Positions 42,648 through 51,599 of a stretch of DNA of 64,000 nucleotides are shown piece after piece (positions within the stretch are counted from its first letter, which is position 1; every line of letters begins with the position of its first letter). The position numbers were made by a program, and so were the translations under genes. The stretch covers positions 310,001 through 374,000 of the forward strand of contig NZ_BDDE01000013.1 of NCBI RefSeq assembly GCF_008327685.1, written 5' to 3'. The notes beneath the pieces were generated by a model that searched no databases, was not told where the DNA came from, and worked only from the letters and a program-made list of their open reading frames with translations. The stretch comes from Actinomadura sp. K4S16. Its GTDB lineage: Bacteria > Actinomycetota > Actinomycetes > Streptosporangiales > Streptosporangiaceae.

Positions 42648-43337
42648 TCAGGAGCGTTGCGCGGCGAGGTGGGCGAGCCGTCCCGCCGCCTCGTCGTCTG
42701 ATGCGGTGATGTCGAAGCCGGAACCGTCGTGAAGCCCGATCCGCAGGACCGGGACCTTGCGGGGACGGTACCCGGAGGGCAGCTTGCGCCGGTCCAGACC
42801 GATGTGCGCGATCTGCGCCGCCGGGATCTCGGCGAGGCCCGCGACGCGTGACAGCGGCACCGGTTCGCCCGGTGGATAGGGATGGTCGCGGGCGAGCGCG
42901 CGCCCGATCTCCGCCGCCCCGGCGGCGATCCTGCGGGCCCGCGAGAGGACGCCCCCCTGCGGTTCGTCCGGCGCTCCGGATTCGGCGGCCTCGGCCTGCA
43001 GCATCGCGACGACGCCGATCCGGTGCGGGGTGAGGACCCAGTAGCGGGTCTCCTGGGAATCGGGAAGCGCCACCCGCGCGGCCAGGCCGCTGCTCGGCCC
43101 GTGGACCACCATCGCCGGCGGGTTGAGGCCGTCTTCGCGGAACGCCGAATCCATTCCTGCTCCGACGGCGTTCAGCACGGCGCGTCCGGCCCCGCCCGGG
43201 ATGCCCCGCCAGTCGTGGCCGTCCACGTCGAAGCGCAGGGCGGTGCCGTGGCAGTACAGGCACAGCAGGACGGGCTCGTCCGGACGGCACCAGTGCCGCC
43301 GCAGCGCCAGCGTCCCGCCGAGCTCCCGCCCGCTCAT
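42648..43337 (-). CDS. Hypothetical protein B, PH-like, paired with the preceding protein
   Basis: A 229-residue soluble protein. ETRYWVLTPHRIGVVAML parallels EAWLLLTDRRLAVS of protein A, and KVPVLRIGLHDGSGFDITA parallels its C-terminal hairpin. The N-terminus is different, with a Cys-rich LLCLYCHGTALRF and GMDSAFREDGLNPPAMVVHG. GGGAAGG precedes ATG 43337. It is first in transcription order, and protein A follows after 11 bp, so they may act as a complex. Unknown function. Confidence 0.6.
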   Translation of the reverse strand: MSGRELGGTLALRRHWCRPDEPVLLCLYCHGTALRFDVDGHDWRGIPGGAGRAVLNAVGAGMDSAFREDGLNPPAMVVHGPSSGLAARVALPDSQETRYWVLTPHRIGVVAMLQAEAAESGAPDEPQGGVLSRARRIAAGAAEIGRALARDHPYPPGEPVPLSRVAGLAEIPAAQIAHIGLDRRKLPSGYRPRKVPVLRIGLHDGSGFDITASDDEAAGRLAHLAAQRS

Positions 43338-43487
43338 CGGTGCGCCTTCCCGATCACCATGGCGAGATCATAGTGAGGGAGGCGTGCGCCGCCTTCCGAA
43401 ACTCGTCGACGGCCCGCCCCGTTCGACCGCATCCGGGTCGCCGTGAGGGGCGGCCTCTCACCGAAGCCGCCCCTCACGCTTTCTCCG

Positions 43488-44849
43488 CTACCTGCGGCGC
43501 GCCACGTCGTAGAGGGCGCAGCCGATCAGTTCGAGGGACACTTGCAGCCGCTCCAGGCTGACGTTCTGGGCGATCGTGTCCTCGGGGGTGTGGTAGAGGG
43601 GCTCCAGCTGGCTGGGCGCCTCACCGCCGCGCCAGCTGAAGTTGCCCGCCGGGATGCCGCGCTCGTAGAAGGCCTCGTGGTCGCTGGAGCCCCGGGCCGT
43701 GGGGCCCTTGGTCTGGTCGGCGTAGCCGAGCCGCTGCGCGGCGGCGTTCACGGCGGCCGTGGTGGTGTTGTCCGCGCCGTCCACCGACAGCAGCCAGTAC
43801 GTGCCCGCGGGCGGATGGCTGGTGGCGACCATGTCGTTCTGGAAGCAGCCGGTGATCTGGCCGACGCCCGCCTCGTCGAGCTGCTTCACGTAGTACCGGG
43901 CGCCGACCAGGCCGTTCTCCTCCGCGCCCCACAGGCAGACGCGGACCGCCTGCTGGGTGGGGAGCCGCTTCAGGACGCGCGCCAGTTCCAGGCACAGGAC
44001 GGTGCCGCTGCCGTCGTCGTTGGCGCCGGGCGAGCCGGGGACGCTGTCGTAGTGCGCGCTGACGATGACGGCCTTGCCCGCGGGGTTGGGCAGCGACGCC
44101 TTCCGCTCGGCCAGGACGTTGTACGAGGTCAGGCCCGTGTGGTGGGTGATCTTGAAGGACAGCCGCCGGGCGCCCGCGCGGATCCGCTCGCCGTGGTACT
44201 CGGCCAGGCCCAGCACCGGGATCGCGACCGTCTCCTTCAGGTTCGGGACGAACGTGCCGGCCTTGCGCTCCGGATAGGTCGTCGAGCGCGCGTTGACGAT
44301 GAGCGCCGCCGCGGCGCCCGCGGCGGCGGCGGCCTTGGCCTGCTCGGTCTCCATGCCGGGGACGCGGTCGAACAGCACGAGTCGGCCGCGCACGTCGCCG
44401 GTCACCTCGGTGGCATTGCCCATGTCCGCCACCGTGCCGTCCACGGACGCGACGGCGCCCTGCGGGGAGGCACTGCACTGCCAGTCCCGCTCGCCCCGGG
44501 AGCGGATCTCCGCCAGGTACTTGTCGGCGATGGGGAAGGGCTGCAGTTCGACCGTGTAGCCGAGTTCGCGCAGATAGCCGGCGATGTAGCGGGCGGCGCG
44601 GTGCTCGGCCGGGGTGCCGGAGACGCGCCAGCCGATCTCGTCGCTGAGCACCTTCAGGTGCCGCAGCGCGCGGCGGGCGTCGACCCGGGCGACCACGGCC
44701 TTGTCGCCGGCGGTGAGGGAGGGCGAGCGGAGGGCACCGGGGCGCTGCCGGGTCGCGGCGGCGGCGGTGCCGGGGAGCAGGCCGACGGTCGCGAACCCGG
44801 TGAGGGCGGCGACCCCGGCCAGCAGATCACGGCGTTTGACCTCGGACAT
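43488..44849 (-). CDS. Exported M28-family aminopeptidase with a PA domain
   Basis: A 453-residue secreted zinc peptidase. The N-terminus has KRRDLLAG followed by a hydrophobic segment, a Tat-type signal with a twin arginine. A protease-associated insert lies at about residues 140-230. The M28 zinc core shows SAHYDSVPGSPGANDDGSGT (His and bridging Asp), GAEENGLVGARYY (Glu base and Glu ligand), a later Asp in SVDGADNTTT and a final His in PLYHTPEDT. It probably releases N-terminal amino acids from peptides outside the cell. ATG 44849 gives MSEVKRRDLL. Monocistronic. Confidence 0.9.
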   Translation of the reverse strand: MSEVKRRDLLAGVAALTGFATVGLLPGTAAAATRQRPGALRSPSLTAGDKAVVARVDARRALRHLKVLSDEIGWRVSGTPAEHRAARYIAGYLRELGYTVELQPFPIADKYLAEIRSRGERDWQCSASPQGAVASVDGTVADMGNATEVTGDVRGRLVLFDRVPGMETEQAKAAAAAGAAAALIVNARSTTYPERKAGTFVPNLKETVAIPVLGLAEYHGERIRAGARRLSFKITHHTGLTSYNVLAERKASLPNPAGKAVIVSAHYDSVPGSPGANDDGSGTVLCLELARVLKRLPTQQAVRVCLWGAEENGLVGARYYVKQLDEAGVGQITGCFQNDMVATSHPPAGTYWLLSVDGADNTTTAAVNAAAQRLGYADQTKGPTARGSSDHEAFYERGIPAGNFSWRGGEAPSQLEPLYHTPEDTIAQNVSLERLQVSLELIGCALYDVARRR

Positions 44850-45207
44850 GGCGTCTCCTCAAGGAGGTCGAGGCCACCGCCCGCCGGCCTCGGATCTCGA
44901 GCCGGTCGCGGACGGCGGCGGGACAACGGATCATCCCCCGATTGGGGCGAACCTACGAAATCGCCACTAAAACGACAAGTCTCGGACCGTCCGCACACCA
45001 AACCGTGATCAAGATCGCAAAATGTCCACAGACCGATGGACCACCGCTTTCCAAGGCACCGGCCGACCGGCGGAAGGCCAATAGATGACCTGATTCGCGA
45101 TTTTCACCCGCATTACGAACAGGTAGATACCTCGACCCCGGCAAAGGCCAGCGCGGCATTCGGCAAAATGCGGCCGGAACCTTCGGGCACGCCGGGCGGC
45201 GTTCGTC
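44850..45207. other. Intergenic region without a recognisable gene
   Basis: 358 bp between the M28 peptidase start and the MarR gene stop. It is less GC-rich than its surroundings, mainly at 44940-45040 and 45085-45175, and must hold the peptidase promoter. I see no operator palindrome, RNA gene or strong hairpin. The short open frame at 45036-45281 lacks a ribosome binding site and normal codon use. Confidence 0.6.
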
Positions 45208-45660
45208 TCAGGCGGGCAGTCCTTCGTTTTCGGAGAGCACGTCCAGTGCGTCGTGCAGTGCGGCGCGCTGGCGCGGGGTGAGCGGGGCGGCGAGTTCCTC
45301 GTCCACCTCTTGCGCCGCCGCCGCGCACTTGGCGAGCAGTTCGCGGCCCTGGTCGGTGAGCGTGAGCACCTGCCGGCGCCGGTCGGCCGGATCGCGCCGC
45401 CGCTCGATCGCGCCCAGGTCCACCAGGTGGTCGGCCAGCGCGACGACCAGGCTCGGCGCGACCCCCATCCGGGCGGCGAGGTCCTGCTGCGAGGCCGCGA
45501 CGCCCGCCTCCAGCGCCGCCATCAGCCCGGCGTGCTTGGGCTTGACGCCGTAGCCGGCGATCTTGCGGGCCAGCCGGTCCCCGACGATCGCACCGAGGGT
45601 CCCCAGCCGGAAGGCCACCGTCCCCGGCAGCGGCTTGACGTCACGCATGGCTCGAATCAT
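45208..45660 (-). CDS. MarR-family transcriptional regulator
   Basis: A 150-residue winged-helix regulator: SQQDLAARMGVAPSLVVALADHLVDLGAIERRRDPADRRRQVLTLTDQGREL covers the HTH and wing when scanned over residues 55-105, with the characteristic DPxDRR wing. ATG 45660 is used; ATG 45648 and TTG 45672 are alternatives, none with a clear ribosome binding site. It diverges from a small DUF4267-like membrane protein gene, and an inverted repeat (45673-45691) lies between them, so that gene is its probable target. Confidence 0.9.
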   Translation of the reverse strand: MIRAMRDVKPLPGTVAFRLGTLGAIVGDRLARKIAGYGVKPKHAGLMAALEAGVAASQQDLAARMGVAPSLVVALADHLVDLGAIERRRDPADRRRQVLTLTDQGRELLAKCAAAAQEVDEELAAPLTPRQRAALHDALDVLSENEGLPA

Positions 45661-45672
45661 ACTCACACTCAA

Positions 45673-45691
45673 TCATTCAAAGCATGAATCA
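45673..45691. promoter_or_regulatory. Candidate MarR operator
   Basis: TCATTCA-AAGCA-TGAATCA, a 7-bp inverted repeat with one mismatch, between the divergent MarR and DUF4267-like genes. It is AT-rich relative to its surroundings and of the size MarR dimers bind. Confidence 0.65.
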
Positions 45692-45707
45692 TTTTAGAGG
45701 TGAAGAG

Positions 45708-46073
45708 ATGGGCGCCATGGAGGTCACACTCGTCACGGTCAACGCGGTCGCGGCACTGGTGTCGGGCGGGTCGAGCGTGCTCGGCGCCGCCCGCCCGAGC
45801 CTGGCGCTTCCCTCGGGTGAGGCGGTCACCGCCGGGGTCGACTTCTACGCCCGCGTCTATGCCGTCCGCGCGATCCCGCTGAGTCTCGCCGTCATCGCGG
45901 CGCTCGTCACCGCCGACGCCGCCGCGATCGTGCCGCTGCTGATCGTCGCCGGCGCCGTCCAGGCAGGGGACGCGGCACTCGGCATCATGCGCCGCGTGCC
46001 CGGAATGGCCGTCGGCGGCGGCGTCCTCATGCTCGTCCACCTGCTGTCGGCCCTCTGGTACGCCACCCACTGA
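45708..46073 (+). CDS. Small DUF4267-like membrane protein
   Basis: A 121-residue protein with four hydrophobic helices. The arrangement VNAVAALVSGGSSVLGAARPSLAL, then FYARVYAVRAIPLSLAVIAAL and AGAVQAGDAALGIM matches the plan of DUF4267 small membrane proteins, including the conserved Arg after helix 2 and the Gly-Asp pair in helix 3. The function of the family is unknown. ATG 45708 is chosen because AGAGGTGA lies six bases before it. It is divergent from and probably repressed by the MarR regulator. Confidence 0.72.
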   Translation: MGAMEVTLVTVNAVAALVSGGSSVLGAARPSLALPSGEAVTAGVDFYARVYAVRAIPLSLAVIAALVTADAAAIVPLLIVAGAVQAGDAALGIMRRVPGMAVGGGVLMLVHLLSALWYATH

Positions 46074-46164
46074 ACAGCGGACGCGGACTGGTGCCGCGTG
46101 CGCGGATCTCCAGGATCAGCGAACCGTCCGGGTCCATGCCCTTCGGGCCGCTGAGCCCCGCAGG

Positions 46165-47007
46165 TCAGCGCTGGGAGGCGGGGAAGTCGGTCGAGCTGCT
46201 CACGCCGGCCCACTGCTCGGTCTCCGCGGCGCGGGCCTCCGCGGACCTGCGGGCGGAGACGAGGGCGTCGCTGCCGAGAAGGAGGCGGCGGGGCGGGTCG
46301 TCGGCGCCGACCACGTCGATGACGGCCTGGGCCGCGCGGGCCGGGTCGCCCGGCTGGGTGCCGTCGTTGGCCTGGCGGTAGCGGTTGATGGCGCCGACGG
46401 TCTCCTCGTAGTCGGGGCCGACCGGGTGCAGCCGCATGGACGAGCCCTGCCAGTCGGTGCGGAAGGCGCCCGGCTCCACGATGACGACCTTCACCCCGAA
46501 GGGCGCCGCCTCGTTGGCGAGCACCTCCGAGAAGCCCTCCACCGCGAACTTCGCGGTCTGGTAGGCGCCCATGCCGGGGGTGCCCCCCACGCGTCCGCCG
46601 ATGGACGAGACCTGAACGAACACCCCCGAGCGCTGCTCGCGCAGGACGGGCAGCGCCGCCCGCGTCACGTTCACCACCCCGAACAGGTTGGTCTCGACCT
46701 GGGCACGGAAGTCCTCCTCGGCCATCTCCTCGATCGGGGCGCTGTTCGCGTACCCGGCATTGTTGACGACCACGTCCAGGCGGCCGAAGGCACCGGTGGC
46801 CTCCTTCACCGCGCCGACGGCCGCGGCGGGGTCGGTGACGTCCAGCGCGACCGCCCGCACCCGCTCGCCGAACCGGGCCACCACATCGTCCAGCTGCTCC
46901 GGACGCCGGGCGGTCGCGACGACCTGGTCACCGGCCGCCAGGACCGCCTCGGTGAGATGGCGTCCCAGACCCCGCGACGCCCCCGTGATCAACCATGTCC
47001 TCGCCAT
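46165..47007 (-). CDS. Short-chain dehydrogenase/reductase
   Basis: A 280-residue classical SDR: LITGASRGLGRHL (cofactor loop TGASRGLG), VVNNAGYANS, catalytic Ser in VSSIGGRVG and YQTAKFAVEGF (YxxxK). Arg in ATARRPEQ after the second strand favours NADP(H). The family oxidises or reduces alcohols and ketones; the substrate is unknown. ATG 47007 follows GGGGAGAGG. The gene is divergent from a TetR-type regulator, with an inverted repeat between them, and its last 15 residues (SSTDFPASQR) are not part of the fold. Confidence 0.92.
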   Translation of the reverse strand: MARTWLITGASRGLGRHLTEAVLAAGDQVVATARRPEQLDDVVARFGERVRAVALDVTDPAAAVGAVKEATGAFGRLDVVVNNAGYANSAPIEEMAEEDFRAQVETNLFGVVNVTRAALPVLREQRSGVFVQVSSIGGRVGGTPGMGAYQTAKFAVEGFSEVLANEAAPFGVKVVIVEPGAFRTDWQGSSMRLHPVGPDYEETVGAINRYRQANDGTQPGDPARAAQAVIDVVGADDPPRRLLLGSDALVSARRSAEARAAETEQWAGVSSSTDFPASQR

Positions 47008-47121
47008 GAGCCCCTCTCCCCCTTCGGACGTCGGCAGTCGGCCGCCGCTCGCTCTCGTCCCGTCCACCGAGACGGAGCCGACCTTAACTGCCCCATACTT
47101 GTGACATTTAAGCTAGCATTC

Positions 47122-47139
47122 TCGACAGCTCTGTGTCGA
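47122..47139. promoter_or_regulatory. Candidate TetR operator
   Basis: TCGACA-GCTCTG-TGTCGA, perfect 6-bp arms six bases apart, in the 155-bp gap between the SDR gene and the divergent TetR-type gene. Nearby bases (47095-47120) are the AT-richest part of the gap and probably hold a promoter. Confidence 0.6.
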
Positions 47140-47162
47140 TAGACCAACCATGTGCCCTGGTG

Positions 47163-47723
47163 ATGGGTATCTTTGGGCGGGTGAGATCAGACGCGGCGCG
47201 CAACCTGGAACTCGTCCTGCACACGGGCGCACGCCTGCTGGCCGACGACCCCTCGGTGAGCATCGCCGCCATCGCCGCCGCGGCCGGAGTGGACCGGCGC
47301 ACCGTCTACCGCCGTTTCGCCTCCCGCGAGGAGCTGCTGCTCGCCGTGTACGGCGCCCGGTACGACGCGGTGGAGAAGGCCATCGCCGCCGCCAGGCTCC
47401 GCGAGGCCCCGGTGGAGGTCGCGCTCCACCGCCTCGTCGAGGGGATCGTCGCGGTGAACCGCGAATGGCCGGTCGAGACGAGCCGCATGCTCCGCGACGA
47501 GACCCTTCGGGAGCGCCGCCGGCCCCTCATCGACGCGGTCGACGCCTTCCTCCGGCGCGCTGCCGACGAGGGCCTGGTGCGAGGGGACCTGCCGTCCGGC
47601 TGGGTGGCGTCGCTCCTGCCGCCGCTGATGCTGCACGCCGCGGAGGAACTGCCCGAGCTGAGCCCCGCACAGGCCGCCGACGTGGTGGTCGAGACGCTGC
47701 TGCGCGGCGTCGGTGCCCGCTGA
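47163..47723 (+). CDS. TetR/AcrR-family transcriptional regulator
   Basis: A 186-residue regulator with the HTH SIAAIAAAAGVDRRTVYRRFASREELLLAVY near residues 28-60 and a helical C-terminal domain. The start is uncertain: ATG 47163 is used, while GTG 47181 would begin the protein at VRSDAARNLE, where many family members start. It is divergent from the SDR gene and probably represses it through the inverted repeat at 47122-47139. Ligand unknown. Confidence 0.9.
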   Translation: MGIFGRVRSDAARNLELVLHTGARLLADDPSVSIAAIAAAAGVDRRTVYRRFASREELLLAVYGARYDAVEKAIAAARLREAPVEVALHRLVEGIVAVNREWPVETSRMLRDETLRERRRPLIDAVDAFLRRAADEGLVRGDLPSGWVASLLPPLMLHAAEELPELSPAQAADVVVETLLRGVGAR

Positions 47724-47886
47724 GGCGCACGTCGGCGGCGGGGCGACGGTCCTGGTCCGGCGGTTTCGGCGGCGGGGCCGGGTTCGGGGAACGTTCATGG
47801 CCCCATCACGCCACGTCAATCAAGGGTGCCGGCCCTCGCTCTAGCGTCGCGGGGGTTGATCGGAGCATGACCGAGCGGAGGACTCC

Positions 47887-48954
47887 ATGTCCGTGCGCCT
47901 TGTCCTGACGAGTCTGGCCCTCGCGGCCACGGTGGCCGCGCCGGCGGCCGCCAACGCGTCGACCACCGGGAGTCCCGGCGTACTGCCACAGAAGACCCAG
48001 TTCGACCTGCAGGCCCACCGCGGCGGCATCGGCATGACGACCGAGGAGTCGCTGGAAGGCTTCGGCAAGGCCATGCGTCTGGGCGTCACCACCCTGGAGC
48101 TGGACACGCACGTCACCAAGGACAAGAAGGTCGTCGTCAACCACGACCGGCAGATCAGCGCGCAGAAGTGCCGCGACACCGCGCCGGCCACGCCGGGCGA
48201 CCCGATGTACCCCTACGTCGGCAAGTACATCAAGGACCTGACCCTGGCCCAGATCAAGACCATGGACTGCGGCTACCAGCAGCTGCCCGGCTTCCCCGAG
48301 CAGGAGGTCGTCCACGGTTTCCGGATGGTGGAGCTCAAGGACGTCCTGGGCCTGGTGAAGCGCTACCGCGCCAAGCAGGTCAAGCTCAACATCGAGACCA
48401 AGGTCGAGGCGGGCGCGCCCGAGCAGACCGCGCCGCGCGAGCTGTTCGTCCGCCGGGTCTTCGAGGAGATCCGCGCGTCGGGGATCGAACGGCAGGTCAC
48501 CATCCAGTCCTTCGACTGGGGCGCGCTGAAGGTCATGCACCGGTTCGCGCCCAGGTGGCCGCTCGTGGCGCTGACGAACTACGACTTCCTCCAGGTCGGA
48601 CGCCCCGGCGCCTCCCCCTGGCTGGGCGGCCTGGACGTCGACGACTACGACGGCGACTTCGTGAAGGCGGCCGCCGCCATCAAGGGCGTCACGGCCCTGT
48701 CGCCCAACTACGGCTTCCCGCAGAACGGCAAGGTCGGCGAGCCGGGCTTCCGCTTCTACCCCGACCGGGCGATGGTCACGCAGGCCCACGCCCGCGGTCT
48801 GAAGGTCGTCCCGTGGACCTGCGACGACCCCGCCACCGTCGAGGCGCTCATGGACATGGGGGTCGACGGGATCATCACCAACTACCCGAACCGCGTCCGC
48901 AAGATCATGGCCGACCGCGGCATGCGGCTGCCCAAGGCCTACCAGCCGCGCTGA
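47887..48954 (+). CDS. Secreted glycerophosphodiester phosphodiesterase
   Basis: A 355-residue exported enzyme that hydrolyses glycerophosphodiesters to glycerol 3-phosphate and an alcohol. A signal peptide (LVLTSLALAATVAAPAAANA) is followed by the GDPD core: AHRGG (catalytic His), EESLEGF, TLELDTHVTKDKKVVVNHDRQI (metal Glu/Asp and second catalytic His), VKLNIETKVE (metal Glu) and the barrel end VVPWTCDDPAT and GVDGIITNYPNRV. GGAGGACTCC precedes ATG 47887. It is monocistronic and followed on the other strand by the end of the Fae operon. It probably helps recover phosphate or glycerol from phospholipid breakdown. Confidence 0.93.
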   Translation: MSVRLVLTSLALAATVAAPAAANASTTGSPGVLPQKTQFDLQAHRGGIGMTTEESLEGFGKAMRLGVTTLELDTHVTKDKKVVVNHDRQISAQKCRDTAPATPGDPMYPYVGKYIKDLTLAQIKTMDCGYQQLPGFPEQEVVHGFRMVELKDVLGLVKRYRAKQVKLNIETKVEAGAPEQTAPRELFVRRVFEEIRASGIERQVTIQSFDWGALKVMHRFAPRWPLVALTNYDFLQVGRPGASPWLGGLDVDDYDGDFVKAAAAIKGVTALSPNYGFPQNGKVGEPGFRFYPDRAMVTQAHARGLKVVPWTCDDPATVEALMDMGVDGIITNYPNRVRKIMADRGMRLPKAYQPR

Positions 48955-49048
48955 CCGGCCCAAAGGGCGCGGCCACTTAGATCACGGCACGGAACGGCCA
49001 TCGGATCGACATCGTCGGTGCGGTGGCCGCTTCCGTGCCGGAGCAGGT

Positions 49049-50464
49049 TCACGGGACGGCCAGGTACTTCACCTCCAGGTACTCGTCGATGCCCTCCAGA
49101 CCGCCCTCCCGGCCGAGGCCCGACTGCTTGACGCCGCCGAACGGCGCGGCCGCGTTGGAGACCAGGCCGCGGTTGACGCCCACCATGCCCGCCTCCAGCG
49201 CCGCCCCGACGCGCATGGCGCGGCCGAGGTCGCGGGTGAAGAGGAAGGCGACCAGACCCGCCGGGGCGGCGTTGGCCGCCGCCACCATGCTCGGCTCGTC
49301 GGGGTAGGCGGCGACCGCGGCGACCGGTCCGAAGATCTCCTGCCGCGTGATCGCGGCGTCTTCGGGGACGCCGGTGAGGAGGGTGGGCGGGTAGAACCAG
49401 CCCGGCCCCGCATGCGGGGCGCCGCCCAGCCGGATCTCGGCGCCGCGCCGCTTCGCGTCGCCGACCAGCCCGTCGACCCGCTCCACGGCGTCCCCGTCGA
49501 TCAGGGGGCCGACCTCCCGGCCCACCTCCAGTGCGGCGAGGCGTTCGCGCAGCGCGCCGGTGAACTCCTCGGCGACGGCCTCGTGGACGAGGAAGCGGTT
49601 CGCCGCCACGCACGACTGCCCCGAATTGCGCATCTTGGCCGTCACGGCGCCCTCGACGGCCGCCGCGACGTCGGCGTCGTCGAAGACCAGGAACGGCGCG
49701 TTGCCGCCCAGTTCCATGGAGGCCCGCAGGACGCCCCCGGCGCTCTGGGCCAGCAGGAGCCGGCCGACCTCCGTGGAGCCGGTGAAGGACAGTTTGCGCA
49801 GCCGCCCGTCACCGAGCAGCGCACCGGTGACCTCGGCCGGCGCCGTCGTGGGGACGACGTTCACCACCCCGTCGGGCACGCCGGCCTCGGCGAGCAGTTC
49901 CGCCAGGGCGAGGGCGGACAGCGGGGTGGCCTCGGCCGGTTTGAGGATCACCGTGCAGCCGGCCGCCAGGGCGGGCGCGACCTTGCGGGTCACCATGGCC
50001 AGCGGGAAGTTCCACGGCGTGATCAGGTAGCACGGCCCGACCGGGACGCGCGCCGTGACGATCCGGTAGTCCCCGGACGGCGCGGTGCGGTGCTCGCCGC
50101 CCACGCGCACCGCCTCTTCGGAGAACCAGCGCAGGAAGTCGGCGGCATAGGCCACCTCGGCGCGCGACTCGGCGAGGGGACGGCCCAGTTCCCGGGTCGC
50201 CAGCCGGGCGAGCGCCTCCGCGCGCTCGGTCACCAGTTCGTAGGCCCGGCGCAGGATCTCGGCCCGTGCCCGGGGAGCGGTGGCAGCCCAGGACGGCTGC
50301 GCGTCCGCGGCGGCGTCCAGCGCCTGGAGCGCGTCCCGCGCGGTCGCGTCGGCCACCCGGGCCGCCACCCGGCCGGTCGCCGGGTCGAGCACCTCGAACG
50401 CGGAGGCCGCCTGCCGCCACGCGCCGCCGATGAACAGGCCGTCCGGTGCCATGTCGCCGCTCAT
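49049..50464 (-). CDS. NAD(P)-dependent aldehyde dehydrogenase (succinate-semialdehyde type), operon gene 10
   Basis: A 471-residue aldehyde dehydrogenase. FTGSTEVGRLL, MELGGNAPFLVF (Glu base) and NSGQSCVAANR (catalytic Cys) are the family motifs, and the GabD-like features (CYLITPWNFPLAM, GRPLAESRAEV) point to the semialdehyde subgroup. ATG 50464 overlaps the stop of the alcohol dehydrogenase gene by four bases (ATGA). It is the last gene of the IclR-controlled operon and probably oxidises the aldehyde made by the preceding alcohol dehydrogenase to an acid. Confidence 0.9.
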   Translation of the reverse strand: MSGDMAPDGLFIGGAWRQAASAFEVLDPATGRVAARVADATARDALQALDAAADAQPSWAATAPRARAEILRRAYELVTERAEALARLATRELGRPLAESRAEVAYAADFLRWFSEEAVRVGGEHRTAPSGDYRIVTARVPVGPCYLITPWNFPLAMVTRKVAPALAAGCTVILKPAEATPLSALALAELLAEAGVPDGVVNVVPTTAPAEVTGALLGDGRLRKLSFTGSTEVGRLLLAQSAGGVLRASMELGGNAPFLVFDDADVAAAVEGAVTAKMRNSGQSCVAANRFLVHEAVAEEFTGALRERLAALEVGREVGPLIDGDAVERVDGLVGDAKRRGAEIRLGGAPHAGPGWFYPPTLLTGVPEDAAITRQEIFGPVAAVAAYPDEPSMVAAANAAPAGLVAFLFTRDLGRAMRVGAALEAGMVGVNRGLVSNAAAPFGGVKQSGLGREGGLEGIDEYLEVKYLAVP

Positions 50465-51597
50465 CCGGCCGCGGCCAGGATCGCGGTGATCTCGTCGGCG
50501 GACGGGAACCGCGGCGTGTTCACCGTGACCTCGTCCTCCAGCGCGTCCCTGGCCAGCAGGTCGTGGTCCTCGCCGGTGACGCCGTGCTCGGCCAGCCCGC
50601 CGGTCAGACCCACCCGGGCCCCCAGGGCGCGGACGGCCTCGATCGCGGCGTCGGCGTTCCACGCGTCGGGTTTGGCGGTGTCGCCGACGCCCATGGCGAA
50701 GCCCACCTGAGCCGTCCGCTCCAGCCGTACCGGCAGGTTGAAGCGCAGGACGTGCGGGAGCAGCGCGGTCAGCGCGACGCCATGGACGATGTCGAACCGT
50801 CCGCCGAGCGGGTGCGCGATCCCGTGGCACAGGCCCAGCCCCGTGGCCGCCATGCCGACCCCCGCCATGTGGGCCGCCAGCAGCATCTGCGAGCGGGCCT
50901 CCAGGTCCTTCCCGTCGTCGTAGGCGTGCGGCAGGTGCGTCGAGACCATCCGGACGACCTGCAGCGCGAGCCCGTCCGACCAGGGGTTGGCCCGTACGGA
51001 GGAGAACGATTCCAGCGCGTGGGTGAGGGCGTCCATGCCGGTGGCCGCGGTGGGGCCGGGCGGCAGTCCCACGGTGAGCTCCGGGTCGAGCACGGCGGCC
51101 TCGGGCAGCGTGCTCGCATGTCCGACGTAGAACTTGCGGTGGGTCTCGACGTCGGTGATCACGCCGAAGGCGTTGGTCTCGGCGCCGGTGCCCGCCGTGG
51201 TCGGCACGGCGATGATCGGCAGGCCGGCGCGGCGGAACTCGCCGCGGTAGTCCAGGTCGCGTCCGCGCTGCGGGTTGACCGCGGCCAGCGCGATGCCCTT
51301 GGCGGCGTCCATGGCCGATCCGCCGCCCAGCGCCACCAGCAGCTCGGCCCGCGCGTTCTCGGCGGCGACCGCGCCCGCGCCGATGTCATCGGTGGTCGGG
51401 TTGGAGTGCACGCCGGCGAAGACCGCGACGTCCCCGTCCGGGAGCGCGTTCCGTACGGCGTCGAGCACGGGGGTGGCGGCGATGCCGGCGTCGGTCACCA
51501 CGAGGACTCGGCGCGACCCGGCGAGTTCGCCGAGGGCGCGGACCTTGCCGGGCCCCAGGTGGGCCGCGGGCATCGGAGTGAGGGCGAGTTCGTTCAT
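50461..51597 (-). CDS. Iron-containing (group III) alcohol dehydrogenase, operon gene 9
   Basis: A 378-residue protein: ALGGGSAMDAAKG binds NAD(P), PTTAGTGAETNAFGVI is the family glycine/threonine-rich signature, TGMDALTHALES provides Asp and His metal ligands, and CHGIAHPLGGRFDIVHG provides the other His ligands. Group III enzymes oxidise primary alcohols or hydroxy acids, or reduce aldehydes. ATG 51597 is chosen since AGGGAG lies seven bases upstream; an ATG at 51603 is too close. It starts two bases after the stop of the previous operon gene and ends overlapped by the next. Confidence 0.9.
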   Translation of the reverse strand: MNELALTPMPAAHLGPGKVRALGELAGSRRVLVVTDAGIAATPVLDAVRNALPDGDVAVFAGVHSNPTTDDIGAGAVAAENARAELLVALGGGSAMDAAKGIALAAVNPQRGRDLDYRGEFRRAGLPIIAVPTTAGTGAETNAFGVITDVETHRKFYVGHASTLPEAAVLDPELTVGLPPGPTAATGMDALTHALESFSSVRANPWSDGLALQVVRMVSTHLPHAYDDGKDLEARSQMLLAAHMAGVGMAATGLGLCHGIAHPLGGRFDIVHGVALTALLPHVLRFNLPVRLERTAQVGFAMGVGDTAKPDAWNADAAIEAVRALGARVGLTGGLAEHGVTGEDHDLLARDALEDEVTVNTPRFPSADEITAILAAAG

Positions 51598-51599
51598 GG

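Noticed and set aside
43443..45008. A 521-codon plus-strand open frame over the M28 peptidase
   Set aside because: Antisense shadow of a well-supported gene.
45036..45281. Small open frame of 81 codons between the M28 and MarR genes
   Set aside because: No ribosome binding site, no GC3 bias and no recognisable product.
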